Below are positions 9,801-18,151 of a stretch of 64,000 nt of DNA, piece by piece. The notes under the pieces are model-generated. The model had not been told where the DNA came from. It was given only the letters and a program-made list of their open reading frames with translations, and did no database searches. Every line of letters starts with the position of its first letter. The first letter of the stretch is position 1. The translations under genes and the position numbers were made by a program. Source of the DNA: Lachancea kluyveri NRRL Y-12651 (lineage: Eukaryota; Ascomycota; Saccharomycetes; Saccharomycetales; Saccharomycetaceae); NCBI GenBank assembly GCA_000149225.2, contig CM000687.1, forward strand, positions 887,468 through 951,467. Direction: 5' to 3'.

Positions 9801-10799
9801 GTCGCAGCTTCAAATACGCTAACACTGGCAGTACAAGCGATCCTCTTTTATTATGGAATCAAACTTGTTACTACTGGGTCTTATAGTACTGAGAAGATGT
9901 TTGAAACGTTTACGTTGTTACTATTTACCGTCATGACATGTGTTTCTCTGATTGGACAAATTCCGGATATCAGTAGAGGACAAAGAGCAGCAACGTATAT
10001 TTTTAGGATCATCGATAACCAATCACCTGCTGCAAAAGATGAAAAAAAGAAAATTGCAAGTTATAAATTCACTCATGATCCACTGATTTCTGTGAAAAAC
10101 CTGTCCTTTTCATATCCCTCTGCCCCTTCAACTGCGATATATAAAGGACTCAAATTGGATGTGTTCTCTGGAGAAACAATTGCTGTAGTTGGTGAATCTG
10201 GATCAGGAAAGTCTACACTTACCCTTCTGATTTCTGCCCTGTACGAGGTTCCTAACGGTTCAATCGAAATCGATGGTATAGATATTAACAGATGGGATAC
10301 AAACAAATTACGTACCATTATATCGGTAGTTGAACAAAAACCTCAGTTTTTTGATGGCACGGTAGGTGAGAATCTACTATACGGTATTTCTGGGCGTGTC
10401 ACTCAGATCCAGGTCAAGGAGGCGTTGTGCCTTGCTGGTGTCCAAGATTTTGTGTTTTCTTTGCCCGAAGGCCTAGATACCAGAATTGATACCAGTTTAA
10501 TATCTGGTGGCCAAGCACAGCGTTTGTCGATCGCAAGAGCTATGTTGAGAAAACCCAAGATTTTATTTTTGGACGAGTGCACTTCTGCTTTAGATACTTC
10601 TAACACCCACGCTATTGCAAACCTTATCAAAAAGCATTTTTGCGGAATCACCACAATTGTTATTACTCATAATGAACAAATGATGAGAGCCTGTGAAAGA
10701 ATTGCTGTGCTACAAAACGGAAAAGTTGCAGAGGATGGATCATTTGACGACCTTTATGCGCAACGCGGCGAATTCTTTAGAATAATGAATAACGGCTAG
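6867..10799 (+). CDS. STE6: a-factor pheromone exporter Ste6 (ABCB-type transporter)
   Basis: A 1,310-residue full ABC transporter with TMD1-NBD1-TMD2-NBD2 layout that exports the farnesylated a-factor peptide from MATa cells. I start it at the ATG at 6867; the frame extends four codons upstream without an ATG. NBD1 has Walker A VGKSGSGKST (about residue 401), signature SLSGGQKQR (about 509) and Walker B ILILDEA. NBD2 has Walker A GESGSGKST (about 1107), signature ISGGQAQR (about 1212) and Walker B ILFLDECTSALD. EISALVLNDLRDLRSLVSEF in TMD2 is essentially identical to S. cerevisiae Ste6 as I remember it. The linker between the halves (about residues 600-720) is poorly conserved and charged; in Ste6 this region carries turnover signals. 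Its UBA1 neighbour is conserved in S. cerevisiae. Confidence 0.96.
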   Translation: MVKNFLQRFRLRKRRHIYKYVNVEEDWLALLVILVTTILNGLVPAITSILTGKIFNLLQTFSRHGFDSNPTFKREVTLKSMSLMLTGVACLPICWLSIYTWMDLGEKQGLRVRRKLLNTYLDKPLTWYDKSEQASGEFTQLNRCVEELRSSCAESSAITFQNVVTVFALTITSFYYSWSLTLVIMAGVPIIIVFSVILSKLIERFTRLENMESSRAAQMVSWSFDAAEMIRLFCTQQFEIEKFELSVKKCTKYFIRISLFSSASYAMLRFFTLCMFIQGFWFGNKMIRQGVLTTGDVITCFSSCLLLGNTLNNTLQQVITMQKGKVALGKILMFTSEENDFPDHRNEIISDAFILNHINANKFRCGGEISFKNVSFSYPTRPNYHVLKNVSLNFPKNKTTFIVGKSGSGKSTIGKLLLKSYGGYTGAIEVDGIDIQHIKTSWLAENITLVEQSCTLFNDTIKNNILLGCKGKAYGDSLVREACQMALLDRLIFDLPNGLDTVLGSGGVSLSGGQKQRVALARARVRDSPILILDEAISGMDIIHRDLLVEAIKKWRKGMTTVIVTHELTQISDEDYLYFMEEGQIRESGFKCNLEKNENSHFNRLWRLQKAKTGFSRRSVSTSNLEKFPENAEVVNETKLDPCTHQGRISIIEKHMSLLTPGINFFPTSSSIRNTVIEESSVLFAAPRRSIRKRQRAACSKINIGQGESIQDGYDLEIHERIDDRPESISLWTIVRKMNTTINKRSLLILGLTCSLMAGIANPIFSYTFSKLLSGIVPQNNEIGSPKYLIKWSGIVLFIAVLDSTFTFLKNFFLGYCSEYWIRDLRMLAIRKITAQDLHWFSLDMNKSSEISALVLNDLRDLRSLVSEFLSSISTLIIVSSVGIVWAFISGWKLSLVCISLFPIFILFSCFYGGLLQRYETDYKTKVAELENQLHEIFRGITTIRYLKLEYQFLEKYYNLEKKMRRASKKRAITIGFGVAASNTLTLAVQAILFYYGIKLVTTGSYSTEKMFETFTLLLFTVMTCVSLIGQIPDISRGQRAATYIFRIIDNQSPAAKDEKKKIASYKFTHDPLISVKNLSFSYPSAPSTAIYKGLKLDVFSGETIAVVGESGSGKSTLTLLISALYEVPNGSIEIDGIDINRWDTNKLRTIISVVEQKPQFFDGTVGENLLYGISGRVTQIQVKEALCLAGVQDFVFSLPEGLDTRIDTSLISGGQAQRLSIARAMLRKPKILFLDECTSALDTSNTHAIANLIKKHFCGITTIVITHNEQMMRACERIAVLQNGKVAEDGSFDDLYAQRGEFFRIMNNG

Positions 10800-11145
10800 T
10801 CTTATATACTTTATGGGAGGCCAATGTGGTTAGCATGGTAAGCAAAAAAAAAAATAAGAAATAAAAAAAGCTGATCCGTTTGGTTTGACAGTGCCTAATC
10901 ATCAATTGGGTAGTAGGACTTTATAATAACATGGAATCTCATACGCCTGACTGCCCTTCTTCCACTGTAGTACATATTTTCATTCGCACACCTAGTAAAT
11001 GCAGTAAAAAAGACATATTGTACGTTATAATATAAACGCTATAAAGAGTTTTACTCTTAAATACCATGATTCTCCCTCCTCAAAAATACGTTCGAACCAG
11101 TAATGCCCAAGTACTATAAAATTTTTACAACATAGAAACCTGTCA
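10800..11145. other. Convergent STE6/UBA1 intergenic region
   Basis: About 350 bp separate the 3' ends of STE6 and UBA1. It is AT-rich with A-runs (near 10,844 and 10,863) and TATA-like strings suited to 3' end formation in both directions. No gene or structured RNA was found. Confidence 0.6.
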
Positions 11146-14100
11146 CTACAAGTGAAGGGTAACATATGGAACTTCTACATCCTCCCCTTCTTTATCATCG
11201 GCACAGATCTCCAAGATCATAGTTTTAGTGTGAGCTGGTACTTCTTTTTTGGTAACTAGCTTTACAACTTCAGTCATTGGTAATCCCATTCTTTCCTTCA
11301 ACTTCTTTGGTGGGAAGAAGGATGCATATAGCAAAGAGACTCCGTACGACAGCATGGTGACCTCCAAACCCTCTTCGTTTTCAAAGTACTCAATTAGACC
11401 CTTCAACGTGACGTCACCTTGAAGATCGAATCTATCCCAGATTTTATCATAGGTTTTACCATTATATTTGCCTTGTGGAGAAGTAATTGGTTCAGAAAAT
11501 CCAAAAAATGGCAATGCTAGATTCACAAAACCATTCTTGTATTCTTCAATATTGGTTTTACCATCAACGACCTTGTATAGTTCCAGATTAACCAAACCCG
11601 TTACTAAACCGGTTGTGGTAGCAATGGCAGGAATAATACGGCCGGCGATAAACTTTGTTTTTTGGCGGTCTGCTGGCTCAATAGAGTAGTTTAGAGCTCT
11701 ATTGTTGGAGGCAGCAGTAATAAATTCGATGTGGTGATTTGTATCATCATCCTTTTCGAATTCAACTGGGGTTAGTTTGAAACCGGCTAGAGTAGAAGCA
11801 TCGGGTAGTGATGATGCCAGCGATTCCAATGCATCACCATCTGTCTGGTTGTTAGCATTTGGATCAGGTTCATCATCATTAGCTTGAATCTTCACATCAG
11901 ATCTTGGAGAGAAGGCTGGTACATTAATCTTGGAGATGACCGATTGGTAGTAATTGACATCTGGCTCACTGTCATCACCCTTCAAACCATAGTTAAAAGC
12001 ACGCAAGTTTGCACCTGCAACAATGAAGTGGAAGTGATCTAGGTTGTTGATATCAAAAACTAATGGTTCTGGAGCACGCTTTGGTCCAGACCAAAAAGGA
12101 GCACCGCTTGAAGTCTTGGCATCTTTAGGAAAGTTGTACAAAAGTTGTTGGATATCATAATTAAACTTCTTCTCAAACTCCATCCTGGCCCATTTGATAC
12201 AATCCTCGAAATTATAAGGTCTATTAGAAAGAGAGTCCGAAATGGATTCTAAAACACCCTTCACATCACCAGCCTGTTTCAAAGTTTGCTCAACAAAGTT
12301 TGGTTGAGTCAAATACATGTTAACATTTTCTGGAGATTCTGCAAAATAGCCCTGAAACAAGGATTTGGCCCAAGCAATAGTGTGATCAATTTTATTAGGG
12401 AAGGAACGTAGAGTACACAATGGGATGGATTTTTCTGGAGGATCCCTGGAGGAAGAGTAGGATTCAGTCAAAGAAGGGATAATAACTTGAGTGTTACCCT
12501 TTGTACCCAAAGTACCCGATTCCAACAAAGCCTTTTTATAGAATACGCAACGGCGATCGACATAAGTACGGGCGTCGACGTTATCTAGGGCATTGGTAAC
12601 GAAACTTAAGCTTTTCCAAAATTCGTCGTTAAATAGATCTTCAGTATCTGGCCCAACCTTTTCAATTCTGGCATCAATCTTTCCTTTCAAGTCAGAGTTC
12701 ATAACACTGACTGCTTCAGCTGCAACCTCAGACTTGTTTCTGCCAACATCTCTTGGCCTGAACAAGAATTGACGGTTCAAATTGGATTTTTCAATAGAGT
12801 CGTTATCAGTGACGATGATTTTACCCTCTGGACCGGAACCTAACCCTAGCAAGGCCCAATTTTTTAGCATCTCACAGCCAATTGCACCAGAACCAACTAG
12901 GAAGACTTTCAAGTTGGCAATGGCTCTCTGGAAATCTAAACCGAAAACTGCAATTTGCCCATCGTAACGGGAGTTAATTGGCTTGGTAGTTTCTTCGGTT
13001 CTTGGATATTCTTCAGAACCTGGTAGAGACTCTAGAGAATCAAAATACATGTATTGCTTTAATGGGGTGAACTTACCGGAACAGGCTTTCAAGACTTCCT
13101 GTGCAACAAGACCACCAAAGAAGGCAACCATACCCGGAATATCACCTCTTGCTTGGTACGACAATTCTCTAACCAACTTTTCATCAATCTCTGCATCTTT
13201 GCCCAAAACCTTGGGCTCTTGAGCAGATAAATCAGTCACTAGTTTAACCAACTCGTTAGCGTCTTCCTCATTCATCGGCCTTGGCAACTGACTCTGATGT
13301 CTAGTCCTAAATTGGTGTAAAGCTTGGAATCCTAAATGCAACAACGCAGGCCTGTCAAATTTGGAGTAGTCAGCATACACAAATTCTGGTTCGGCAAGTG
13401 ATTCTTGCAAAGTCTTGAAGGAGAGATTCAACGGCATCTTAACCTGGGTGAAAATACCGCCCTTCTTGTAAACCCCTAAATCTTTCACAGAGCCGATTTT
13501 GAAGGCAAATGGACCCAGTACTTCGACCTTGTGTGGCGTACCATCATTCAACTTCTCCAGACCTTCAACTTCCGAGAATTTTACGTAATCACCGTCCTCC
13601 AAATTATGCCTGTTGTCGTCTAGCATTGTAACGGTGCCATCAGGTTCGATGTCTGAAACAATACCAGTGTTTGGCTCTTCACCAGTTGGGTCGATAACAG
13701 TAAATTCGTCGCCCAAATCGACGAATACTTGACCGAAAAGGCCTCTAGTTTCGGTAGAAATAAATTTCAGGCCAGCGAGGTGACAAAAGTTGTTCAATTT
13801 GACCTTCTCTTCCAAGGTGGCTGTATCAGTGACAACCACAACTTGGTAATTTAGCAATTCTTTTTCGTTTTTCAAAGACTCCAAGATTTGAACTGGCACA
13901 TAAGAGTTCAACTCAGCCAACTTTGCGGCAGAAACCTGGTCTCTTGGTTTACCGATGTCTTTCTCGGTCAAAAAAAATTGTGTAGACAGATCCTGTACAG
14001 CTGTTGGTTCAGGGTCGTGTAAAGTTAAGGATTTGACACCAGCTAGAGCAACGTTCTTTGCAATTTCGATACCTAGACCTCTAAGACCAACGATTAAAAC

Positions 14101-14196
14101 ATTTGAATCCTGCATTTTCAACATGGCCTCCTTACCTAGAACATACAATTGACGAGAGTAAAGACTCTCATCGATCTCACCGTTGTTTTTGGACAT
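11146..14196 (-). CDS. UBA1: Ubiquitin-activating enzyme E1
   Basis: A 1,016-residue E1 enzyme (S. cerevisiae Uba1 is 1,024). It adenylates ubiquitin with ATP, transfers it to its own cysteine, and passes it to E2s in the cytosol and nucleus. The inactive adenylation domain begins at about residue 12 ([12 protein letters not shown]). The active adenylation domain has the nucleotide-binding [17 protein letters not shown] (from about residue 435) and the [17 protein letters not shown] motif. The catalytic cysteine is Cys594 in [16 protein letters not shown]. The C-terminal ubiquitin-fold domain ends in [11 protein letters not shown]. The start ATG and the N-terminus [21 protein letters not shown] fit the family. 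It is divergent from MOG1, with an exact PACE element between them. Confidence 0.98.
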   Translation of the reverse strand: MSKNNGEIDESLYSRQLYVLGKEAMLKMQDSNVLIVGLRGLGIEIAKNVALAGVKSLTLHDPEPTAVQDLSTQFFLTEKDIGKPRDQVSAAKLAELNSYVPVQILESLKNEKELLNYQVVVVTDTATLEEKVKLNNFCHLAGLKFISTETRGLFGQVFVDLGDEFTVIDPTGEEPNTGIVSDIEPDGTVTMLDDNRHNLEDGDYVKFSEVEGLEKLNDGTPHKVEVLGPFAFKIGSVKDLGVYKKGGIFTQVKMPLNLSFKTLQESLAEPEFVYADYSKFDRPALLHLGFQALHQFRTRHQSQLPRPMNEEDANELVKLVTDLSAQEPKVLGKDAEIDEKLVRELSYQARGDIPGMVAFFGGLVAQEVLKACSGKFTPLKQYMYFDSLESLPGSEEYPRTEETTKPINSRYDGQIAVFGLDFQRAIANLKVFLVGSGAIGCEMLKNWALLGLGSGPEGKIIVTDNDSIEKSNLNRQFLFRPRDVGRNKSEVAAEAVSVMNSDLKGKIDARIEKVGPDTEDLFNDEFWKSLSFVTNALDNVDARTYVDRRCVFYKKALLESGTLGTKGNTQVIIPSLTESYSSSRDPPEKSIPLCTLRSFPNKIDHTIAWAKSLFQGYFAESPENVNMYLTQPNFVEQTLKQAGDVKGVLESISDSLSNRPYNFEDCIKWARMEFEKKFNYDIQQLLYNFPKDAKTSSGAPFWSGPKRAPEPLVFDINNLDHFHFIVAGANLRAFNYGLKGDDSEPDVNYYQSVISKINVPAFSPRSDVKIQANDDEPDPNANNQTDGDALESLASSLPDASTLAGFKLTPVEFEKDDDTNHHIEFITAASNNRALNYSIEPADRQKTKFIAGRIIPAIATTTGLVTGLVNLELYKVVDGKTNIEEYKNGFVNLALPFFGFSEPITSPQGKYNGKTYDKIWDRFDLQGDVTLKGLIEYFENEEGLEVTMLSYGVSLLYASFFPPKKLKERMGLPMTEVVKLVTKKEVPAHTKTMILEICADDKEGEDVEVPYVTLHL

Positions 14197-14273
14197 GATT
14201 TTTGCGTTCTATGCTTACTTCTGTAGTTAGTAACAAAGCAAGTACCTATGCCCCTCGACCTTTTTCAAGGGTT

Positions 14274-14282
14274 TTTGCCACC
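14274..14282 (-). promoter_or_regulatory. Rpn4-binding PACE element upstream of UBA1
   Basis: On the minus strand the sequence is GGTGGCAAA, an exact match to the proteasome-associated control element bound by Rpn4, and it sits 78 bp upstream of the UBA1 start codon. PACE elements occur upstream of proteasome and many ubiquitin-pathway genes in S. cerevisiae. The site lies in the short divergent UBA1/MOG1 promoter, about 90 bp upstream of MOG1, so it could affect both. The match is seen directly; regulation by Rpn4 in this species is inferred. Confidence 0.7.
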
Positions 14283-14369
14283 GACCCAACATCATGAAAT
14301 ACGACAGCGTAACATGGACCACGTTGGCGGCGGACTCTGTTCTTCTTTGGAACATATATACATGCCCAT

Positions 14370-14999
14370 ATGTTTAGTGGGCTCGAACAACTGGCGTCTA
14401 AGCAGAGAGAAAATATGCCAGTCAAACAGGAGCTATATGGTGGTGCAATTGTCACCGTGATTCCAGATGGATTTTTAGATGCGTCTATGCTACGTGAAGT
14501 ACCTGACACTCAGGAGGTATTCGTTAATAGTCGAAAAGAGCAGGACCGGTTTGAAGATGGTTTGGGAACTAATGAGAGTGTAATAGTCGATTTGCTGCAA
14601 CGTATTAGCGAACAAGACAATCGCAAAGCTCTAGACGTACATATTCGGGAGGTTTCTAGCATCAACGGCACCAACGAATGGCACCTGCTGAAGCTAGACG
14701 GGGAAGGCACAAGTACACAAACATGCGTTGCCGTAGAATCTGCCCTCAAATGGGGCAAAGAGGATATGCGTGAAACGTTAGTATTATGTTTAGCACTAAT
14801 AAGGCTAGAGGATGTGGAGACCGATGTCATCATCACTGTAAACGTTCCTATAGATGATGCTTCCGAACTGGAAGAGCTGGATCAGTGGGTCTCCGACGAT
14901 ACAAGTAAACCGCTCCCACCAAGAGTCCGTGCATCCTACGCAGTCTTGAAGCAAATGGTACAAGAATTTAGGATTATAGATAAATCACTATTCGTATAA
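14370..14999 (+). CDS. MOG1: Ran-GTPase release factor Mog1
   Basis: A 209-residue protein matching Mog1, a small conserved nuclear protein that binds the Ran GTPase Gsp1 and promotes nucleotide release during nuclear protein import. Diagnostic stretches are ELYGGAIVTVIPDGFLDAS, REVPDTQEVFVNSRKEQDRF and the C-terminal VLKQMVQEFRIIDKSLF. The first ATG at 14370 gives a length near the S. cerevisiae protein (218 aa). A second in-frame ATG at 14415 (MPVKQELYGG) begins just before the conserved domain and could also be used. In S. cerevisiae MOG1 lies between OPI3 and HOC1 on chromosome X; here HOC1 still follows, only 141 bp downstream and on the same strand. Confidence 0.93.
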   Translation: MFSGLEQLASKQRENMPVKQELYGGAIVTVIPDGFLDASMLREVPDTQEVFVNSRKEQDRFEDGLGTNESVIVDLLQRISEQDNRKALDVHIREVSSINGTNEWHLLKLDGEGTSTQTCVAVESALKWGKEDMRETLVLCLALIRLEDVETDVIITVNVPIDDASELEELDQWVSDDTSKPLPPRVRASYAVLKQMVQEFRIIDKSLFV

Positions 15000-15140
15000 A
15001 GCGACACAAAATGACCGACTTGTATAAAAATTTTACTTAACGTTGGGCTGGGAGACTTTTTGGGAGGGTTTGATATGTTTTTATGTAGTGTATACCATTC
15101 CAGTTTCGTGTTTCACACCAGTATAGAAGAGGAAGTAGCG

Positions 15141-16364
15141 ATGGCAAAGTCTAAGGGTAACAACCTGAAACGTGCTTTCTTTGTATCCGTGCCGCTTGTA
15201 CTCGGACTGTTGCTCTTGCTATGGTTCACAAATTATTCGAAGTCTACTGATTTACAGAATGTCTTGCAAAACTTGCCCAAGGAGATTACCCAAAGCATCA
15301 ATTCTGCTGCATCTTCACAAAAGCAAGACAATGAGATTCTTGAAAGGTTTGAAAAGCTAACACAAGATTTGTTAAAGAAGCAAGACGAACAACTGAAAAA
15401 ATTCGACAGGGAGCGCAAGGTCTTGGAGAAGAAAATTCAAAGCTTGAGACATCCTCCAGCACATGCCACCACACGTGAAAAACTAGCATCAGTGTTTGAA
15501 CATGGTGCCACCAAGAAGTTTCCTGCTTACATTTGGCAGACCTGGCCTTACTCTGATTCGGATGAGAGAATGGAATCAACACTAAGAACGTACGAAAGAA
15601 ATTGGGGCGCGAAAAACCCGGGTTTCGTCCATGAAATAATCAACGATGATACCGCAGCAGCACTGGTACACTACTTGTACTCACCTATTCCTGAAGTCAT
15701 TGAAGCTTACGATGCTTTGCCTTCCAGTTTTTTGAGAATTGATTTTTTCAAGTACTTAATTCTATTGGCTCGGGGTGGTATTTATGCGGACATGGATACG
15801 AATCCTTTACAGCCCATTCCAAACTGGATTCCAGAAAATGTTTCTCCAAAGGAAATCGGATTAGTTGTTGGTATCGAAAACGATTCCAGGAATCCGGATT
15901 GGAGGAGCAAATATTTGAGAAGACTACAATTCGGCGACTGGATCATTCAAGCTAAACCGGGCCATCCAATAATCCGTGAAATTGTCGCCAAGATAACCGA
16001 AAATACTTTGAAACGTAAATCTGATGGTGAGTTGAGGATGCACCTGAGAAACGACATGAACATTATGGGCTGGACCGGTTCTGGTGTTTGGACCGATGTA
16101 ATTTTCACTTATTTCAACGACTACGTTCAAAGTGGAGTCCTATCGAAGATCACGTGGAAGGATTTCCACGACCTGAAAGTTCCTAAGCTAGTTAGCGATG
16201 TTTTGATTTTTCCTCAGTCCTCCTTCAATGCTCCTGAAAAGGACAAGCCTAAGGACGGTTCCGAGGTTAAGGAAGTCGATGAAGGTAACAAAGCTTTGCA
16301 CTTTGCAACACACCAAGGCATGAAAAGCTGGAAGGCTGCTCCAAAGGTTGCTGATGGCAAATGA
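15141..16364 (+). CDS. HOC1: Alpha-1,6-mannosyltransferase Hoc1 (mannan polymerase M-Pol II subunit)
   Basis: I choose the ATG at 15141 (407 aa). The frame is open 27 codons upstream, but MAKSKGNNLKRAFF followed by a transmembrane anchor (about residues 13-33) is the normal type II Golgi layout and matches the start of S. cerevisiae Hoc1. A coiled-coil-like stalk follows (residues about 60-110, with TDLQNVLQNLPKEITQSINS). The catalytic domain has FPAYIWQTWP, LPSSFLRIDFFKYLILLARG and the metal/sugar-nucleotide DXD motif in GGIYADMDTNP (about residue 215). This is the Och1-related family; Hoc1 works in the cis-Golgi complex that extends the alpha-1,6-mannan backbone of N-glycans. The CDC11 gene is convergent, with an unusually long gap that holds the snoRNA gene. 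Confidence 0.95.
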   Translation: MAKSKGNNLKRAFFVSVPLVLGLLLLLWFTNYSKSTDLQNVLQNLPKEITQSINSAASSQKQDNEILERFEKLTQDLLKKQDEQLKKFDRERKVLEKKIQSLRHPPAHATTREKLASVFEHGATKKFPAYIWQTWPYSDSDERMESTLRTYERNWGAKNPGFVHEIINDDTAAALVHYLYSPIPEVIEAYDALPSSFLRIDFFKYLILLARGGIYADMDTNPLQPIPNWIPENVSPKEIGLVVGIENDSRNPDWRSKYLRRLQFGDWIIQAKPGHPIIREIVAKITENTLKRKSDGELRMHLRNDMNIMGWTGSGVWTDVIFTYFNDYVQSGVLSKITWKDFHDLKVPKLVSDVLIFPQSSFNAPEKDKPKDGSEVKEVDEGNKALHFATHQGMKSWKAAPKVADGK

Positions 16365-16472
16365 GACTTCTGTATAGTAAGCAAATGTATAAGTAAGAGT
16401 TTTTTAAGAGATACCACGTCAGGAAAGAAAAAAAGAAAAAAAGTAATTCTACGATAACTATGCTCTCCTCAT

Positions 16473-16600
16473 ATTCTCTTCAAAGGATCAGGTTTTGCGC
16501 CCAAGCTCTACTAAAAACTGGGCATTTAAATAGACTTTCCTCGTCACTTAAAGGATATCTGTTGTCCCTATCTAGTTACTCATCATGCTAAGAAGAGAAT
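16473..16600 (-). ncRNA. SNR64: C/D box snoRNA, snR64 homologue
   Basis: On the minus strand there is box C ATGATGA (16586-16580) and box D CTGA (16491-16488). They are enclosed by a perfect 9-bp terminal stem, ATTCTCTTC (16600-16592) with GAAGAGAAT (16481-16473). Just after box C, the 12 bases TAGATAGGGACA are exactly complementary to 25S rRNA TGTCCCTATCTA, followed by an imperfect D' box CAGA. Counting five nucleotides upstream of CAGA points to the first C of that TGTCCC, which I place at C2337 because U2347, another known methylated site, falls ten bases later. snR64 guides Cm2337 in S. cerevisiae. I recall SNR64 lying between UBA1 and TRP3 on chromosome XI, and this locus also lies between UBA1 and TRP3 with the matching relative strand. 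Exact ends are uncertain. Confidence 0.85.
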
Positions 16601-16918
16601 TGAAGAGAGAAAAAAAAAAAGAAGCCTTCTCAAGATCTTGGTTAAAAATCTTGGCGGATCTTACTAGATCCTTGGCTACCCGTTTAGAGGGTTGCTACTG
16701 CTTCGGTTTCTGGACCGAGCATTACTATAGGATATGATTAAAAACGTGCTGTTTTTATACCTCAAAAATTTTTCGTGTGTTTTTTGGTGCATGGATTGAC
16801 GCGATAAAAAAAGATTAGGGCTTACATACTTGTGATCTTCTAAATCTGAATTCGAAAAAAAAATAAGAGTGAAAAGTGTTATATCAGCTAGAAATTTTTA
16901 TAAAGAGCAAAAGACGCC
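16601..16918. other. Gap between snoRNA 5' side and CDC11 3' end
   Basis: This stretch should contain the snoRNA promoter, read on the minus strand, and the CDC11 3' end. An A/T-rich tract at 16,609-16,622 lies directly upstream of the snoRNA 5' end. A small palindrome GGATCTTACTAGATCC occurs at about 16,656. No ORF of note. Confidence 0.4.
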
Positions 16919-18151
16919 TTAGGCATCCAACTCCTGCTTCAAATGTGCTTCCCTTTCCAATCTATCTTCGATTTCTCTTAGTTCCTGCTCTCTTTGTAGT
17001 AGCTCCTGCCTTTTCATCAACAGTTCTTGTTGGACCCTCTCTTCAAATGCCCTTAACCTTTCTTCTTCCAGCCTGATCTGTTCTTCACGAGCCAAATAGG
17101 TATCCTGGCTTGCACTTTGTTGTGGTATGGACCTATTGTTTGAGGTAACAGATGATGCTTCACCGCCACGGAAAGAAGTAGTCCCCGAAACTGCTGGAGA
17201 GGATAGATGTTCGTTGCTGTTATTTTTAATCGCGGGCACTTGTTTCAATGCAGGGCCTTCTCCAGATAATGCTTCAGTTCTGTATCTCTCGTACAATATC
17301 TCATGTGTATAGTCTTTGAAATCATGCAGGTGGGAAATTAGTAAGGTGTTTCTCAGGACAACAAAATCCGAGAGTGAAGAATCTTCAACATCCAATGTAC
17401 CCCAAGGATATCTTCTGCCGCGGATAACAGTACCATCACCCAAGTCATAAACTTCGTTGGAGCCTATAACGGTGAATGGTAACAAAGAGCGCAGATATGT
17501 ATTTGTTTCATAATCTTCATCGGAGATATCATCTTCGTCAAAGGGGAAGTTATAGATGGGTAGATTATAGTAGTCAATATCTTCCATAATCAGTTTTTTG
17601 TTCAATTTTAATTCTTCGGGAGTCAAAGAGTCAGCTTTGCTAACTATCGGAATGACATTAACCAAGGGACCTAATGTTTGGATAAACTGAACATCGATTT
17701 CCTTCAGGCCATGTCCCGTTGGGTTGATAAGATACAGGCAGCAATGAACCCTGCCATCTTTGAAACGTGGGTTTCTTCTCACACGGCTCTCTTCTAGTAG
17801 AATTTCGTCATACTGATGGCGAATGTAATCGGAGATTACGTTGAAACTTGGAGAATTATCTAAGGAATCGCCAAACCCAGGTGTATCAATAATGTTCAAT
17901 TGGATCTTAACACCCTCGTCGTCTTCCAACTCAACAGTTTCCTCTCTCAATTGAACATCAATTTGAGTGGAAGTGTCAGTAGGTAGCATAACTGTTGTGG
18001 AGACGTCAACAACTTGCTGACCACAGAGCGTGTTAATGAAAGTTGATCTACCGGAGCCGGACTGGCCGACAACCATCACTGTAAAGTTGATACCTCTTTT
18101 TAAATGCTTTCTCTTTCTTAAGGCAGCTGAAGCCTCGATAATACTAGCCAT
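16919..18151 (-). CDS. CDC11: Septin Cdc11
   Basis: A 410-residue septin (S. cerevisiae Cdc11 is 415), a terminal subunit of the septin rod that forms the bud-neck filaments. The GTPase-like domain has P-loop GQSGSGRSTFINTLCG. It carries Arg-Ser instead of the usual Lys-Ser/Thr, a known feature of Cdc11 and not a sign of decay. The G3-type DTPGFGDSLDNS follows, and the septin element GSNEVYDLGDGTVIRGRRYPWGTLDVED is present. The last 50 or so residues (EEQIRLEEERLRAFEERVQQELL and on) form the C-terminal coiled coil. The N-terminal MASIIEASAALRKRKHLKRGIN contains the basic phosphoinositide-binding patch. The gene is convergent with HOC1, as in the chromosome X order. Confidence 0.97.
   Translation of the reverse strand: MASIIEASAALRKRKHLKRGINFTVMVVGQSGSGRSTFINTLCGQQVVDVSTTVMLPTDTSTQIDVQLREETVELEDDEGVKIQLNIIDTPGFGDSLDNSPSFNVISDYIRHQYDEILLEESRVRRNPRFKDGRVHCCLYLINPTGHGLKEIDVQFIQTLGPLVNVIPIVSKADSLTPEELKLNKKLIMEDIDYYNLPIYNFPFDEDDISDEDYETNTYLRSLLPFTVIGSNEVYDLGDGTVIRGRRYPWGTLDVEDSSLSDFVVLRNTLLISHLHDFKDYTHEILYERYRTEALSGEGPALKQVPAIKNNSNEHLSSPAVSGTTSFRGGEASSVTSNNRSIPQQSASQDTYLAREEQIRLEEERLRAFEERVQQELLMKRQELLQREQELREIEDRLEREAHLKQELDA

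Noticed and set aside
16919-18151. P-loop Arg in CDC11 (GRS instead of GKS) as a loss-of-function change
   Set aside because: From family knowledge the same Arg occurs in S. cerevisiae Cdc11, which is functional.
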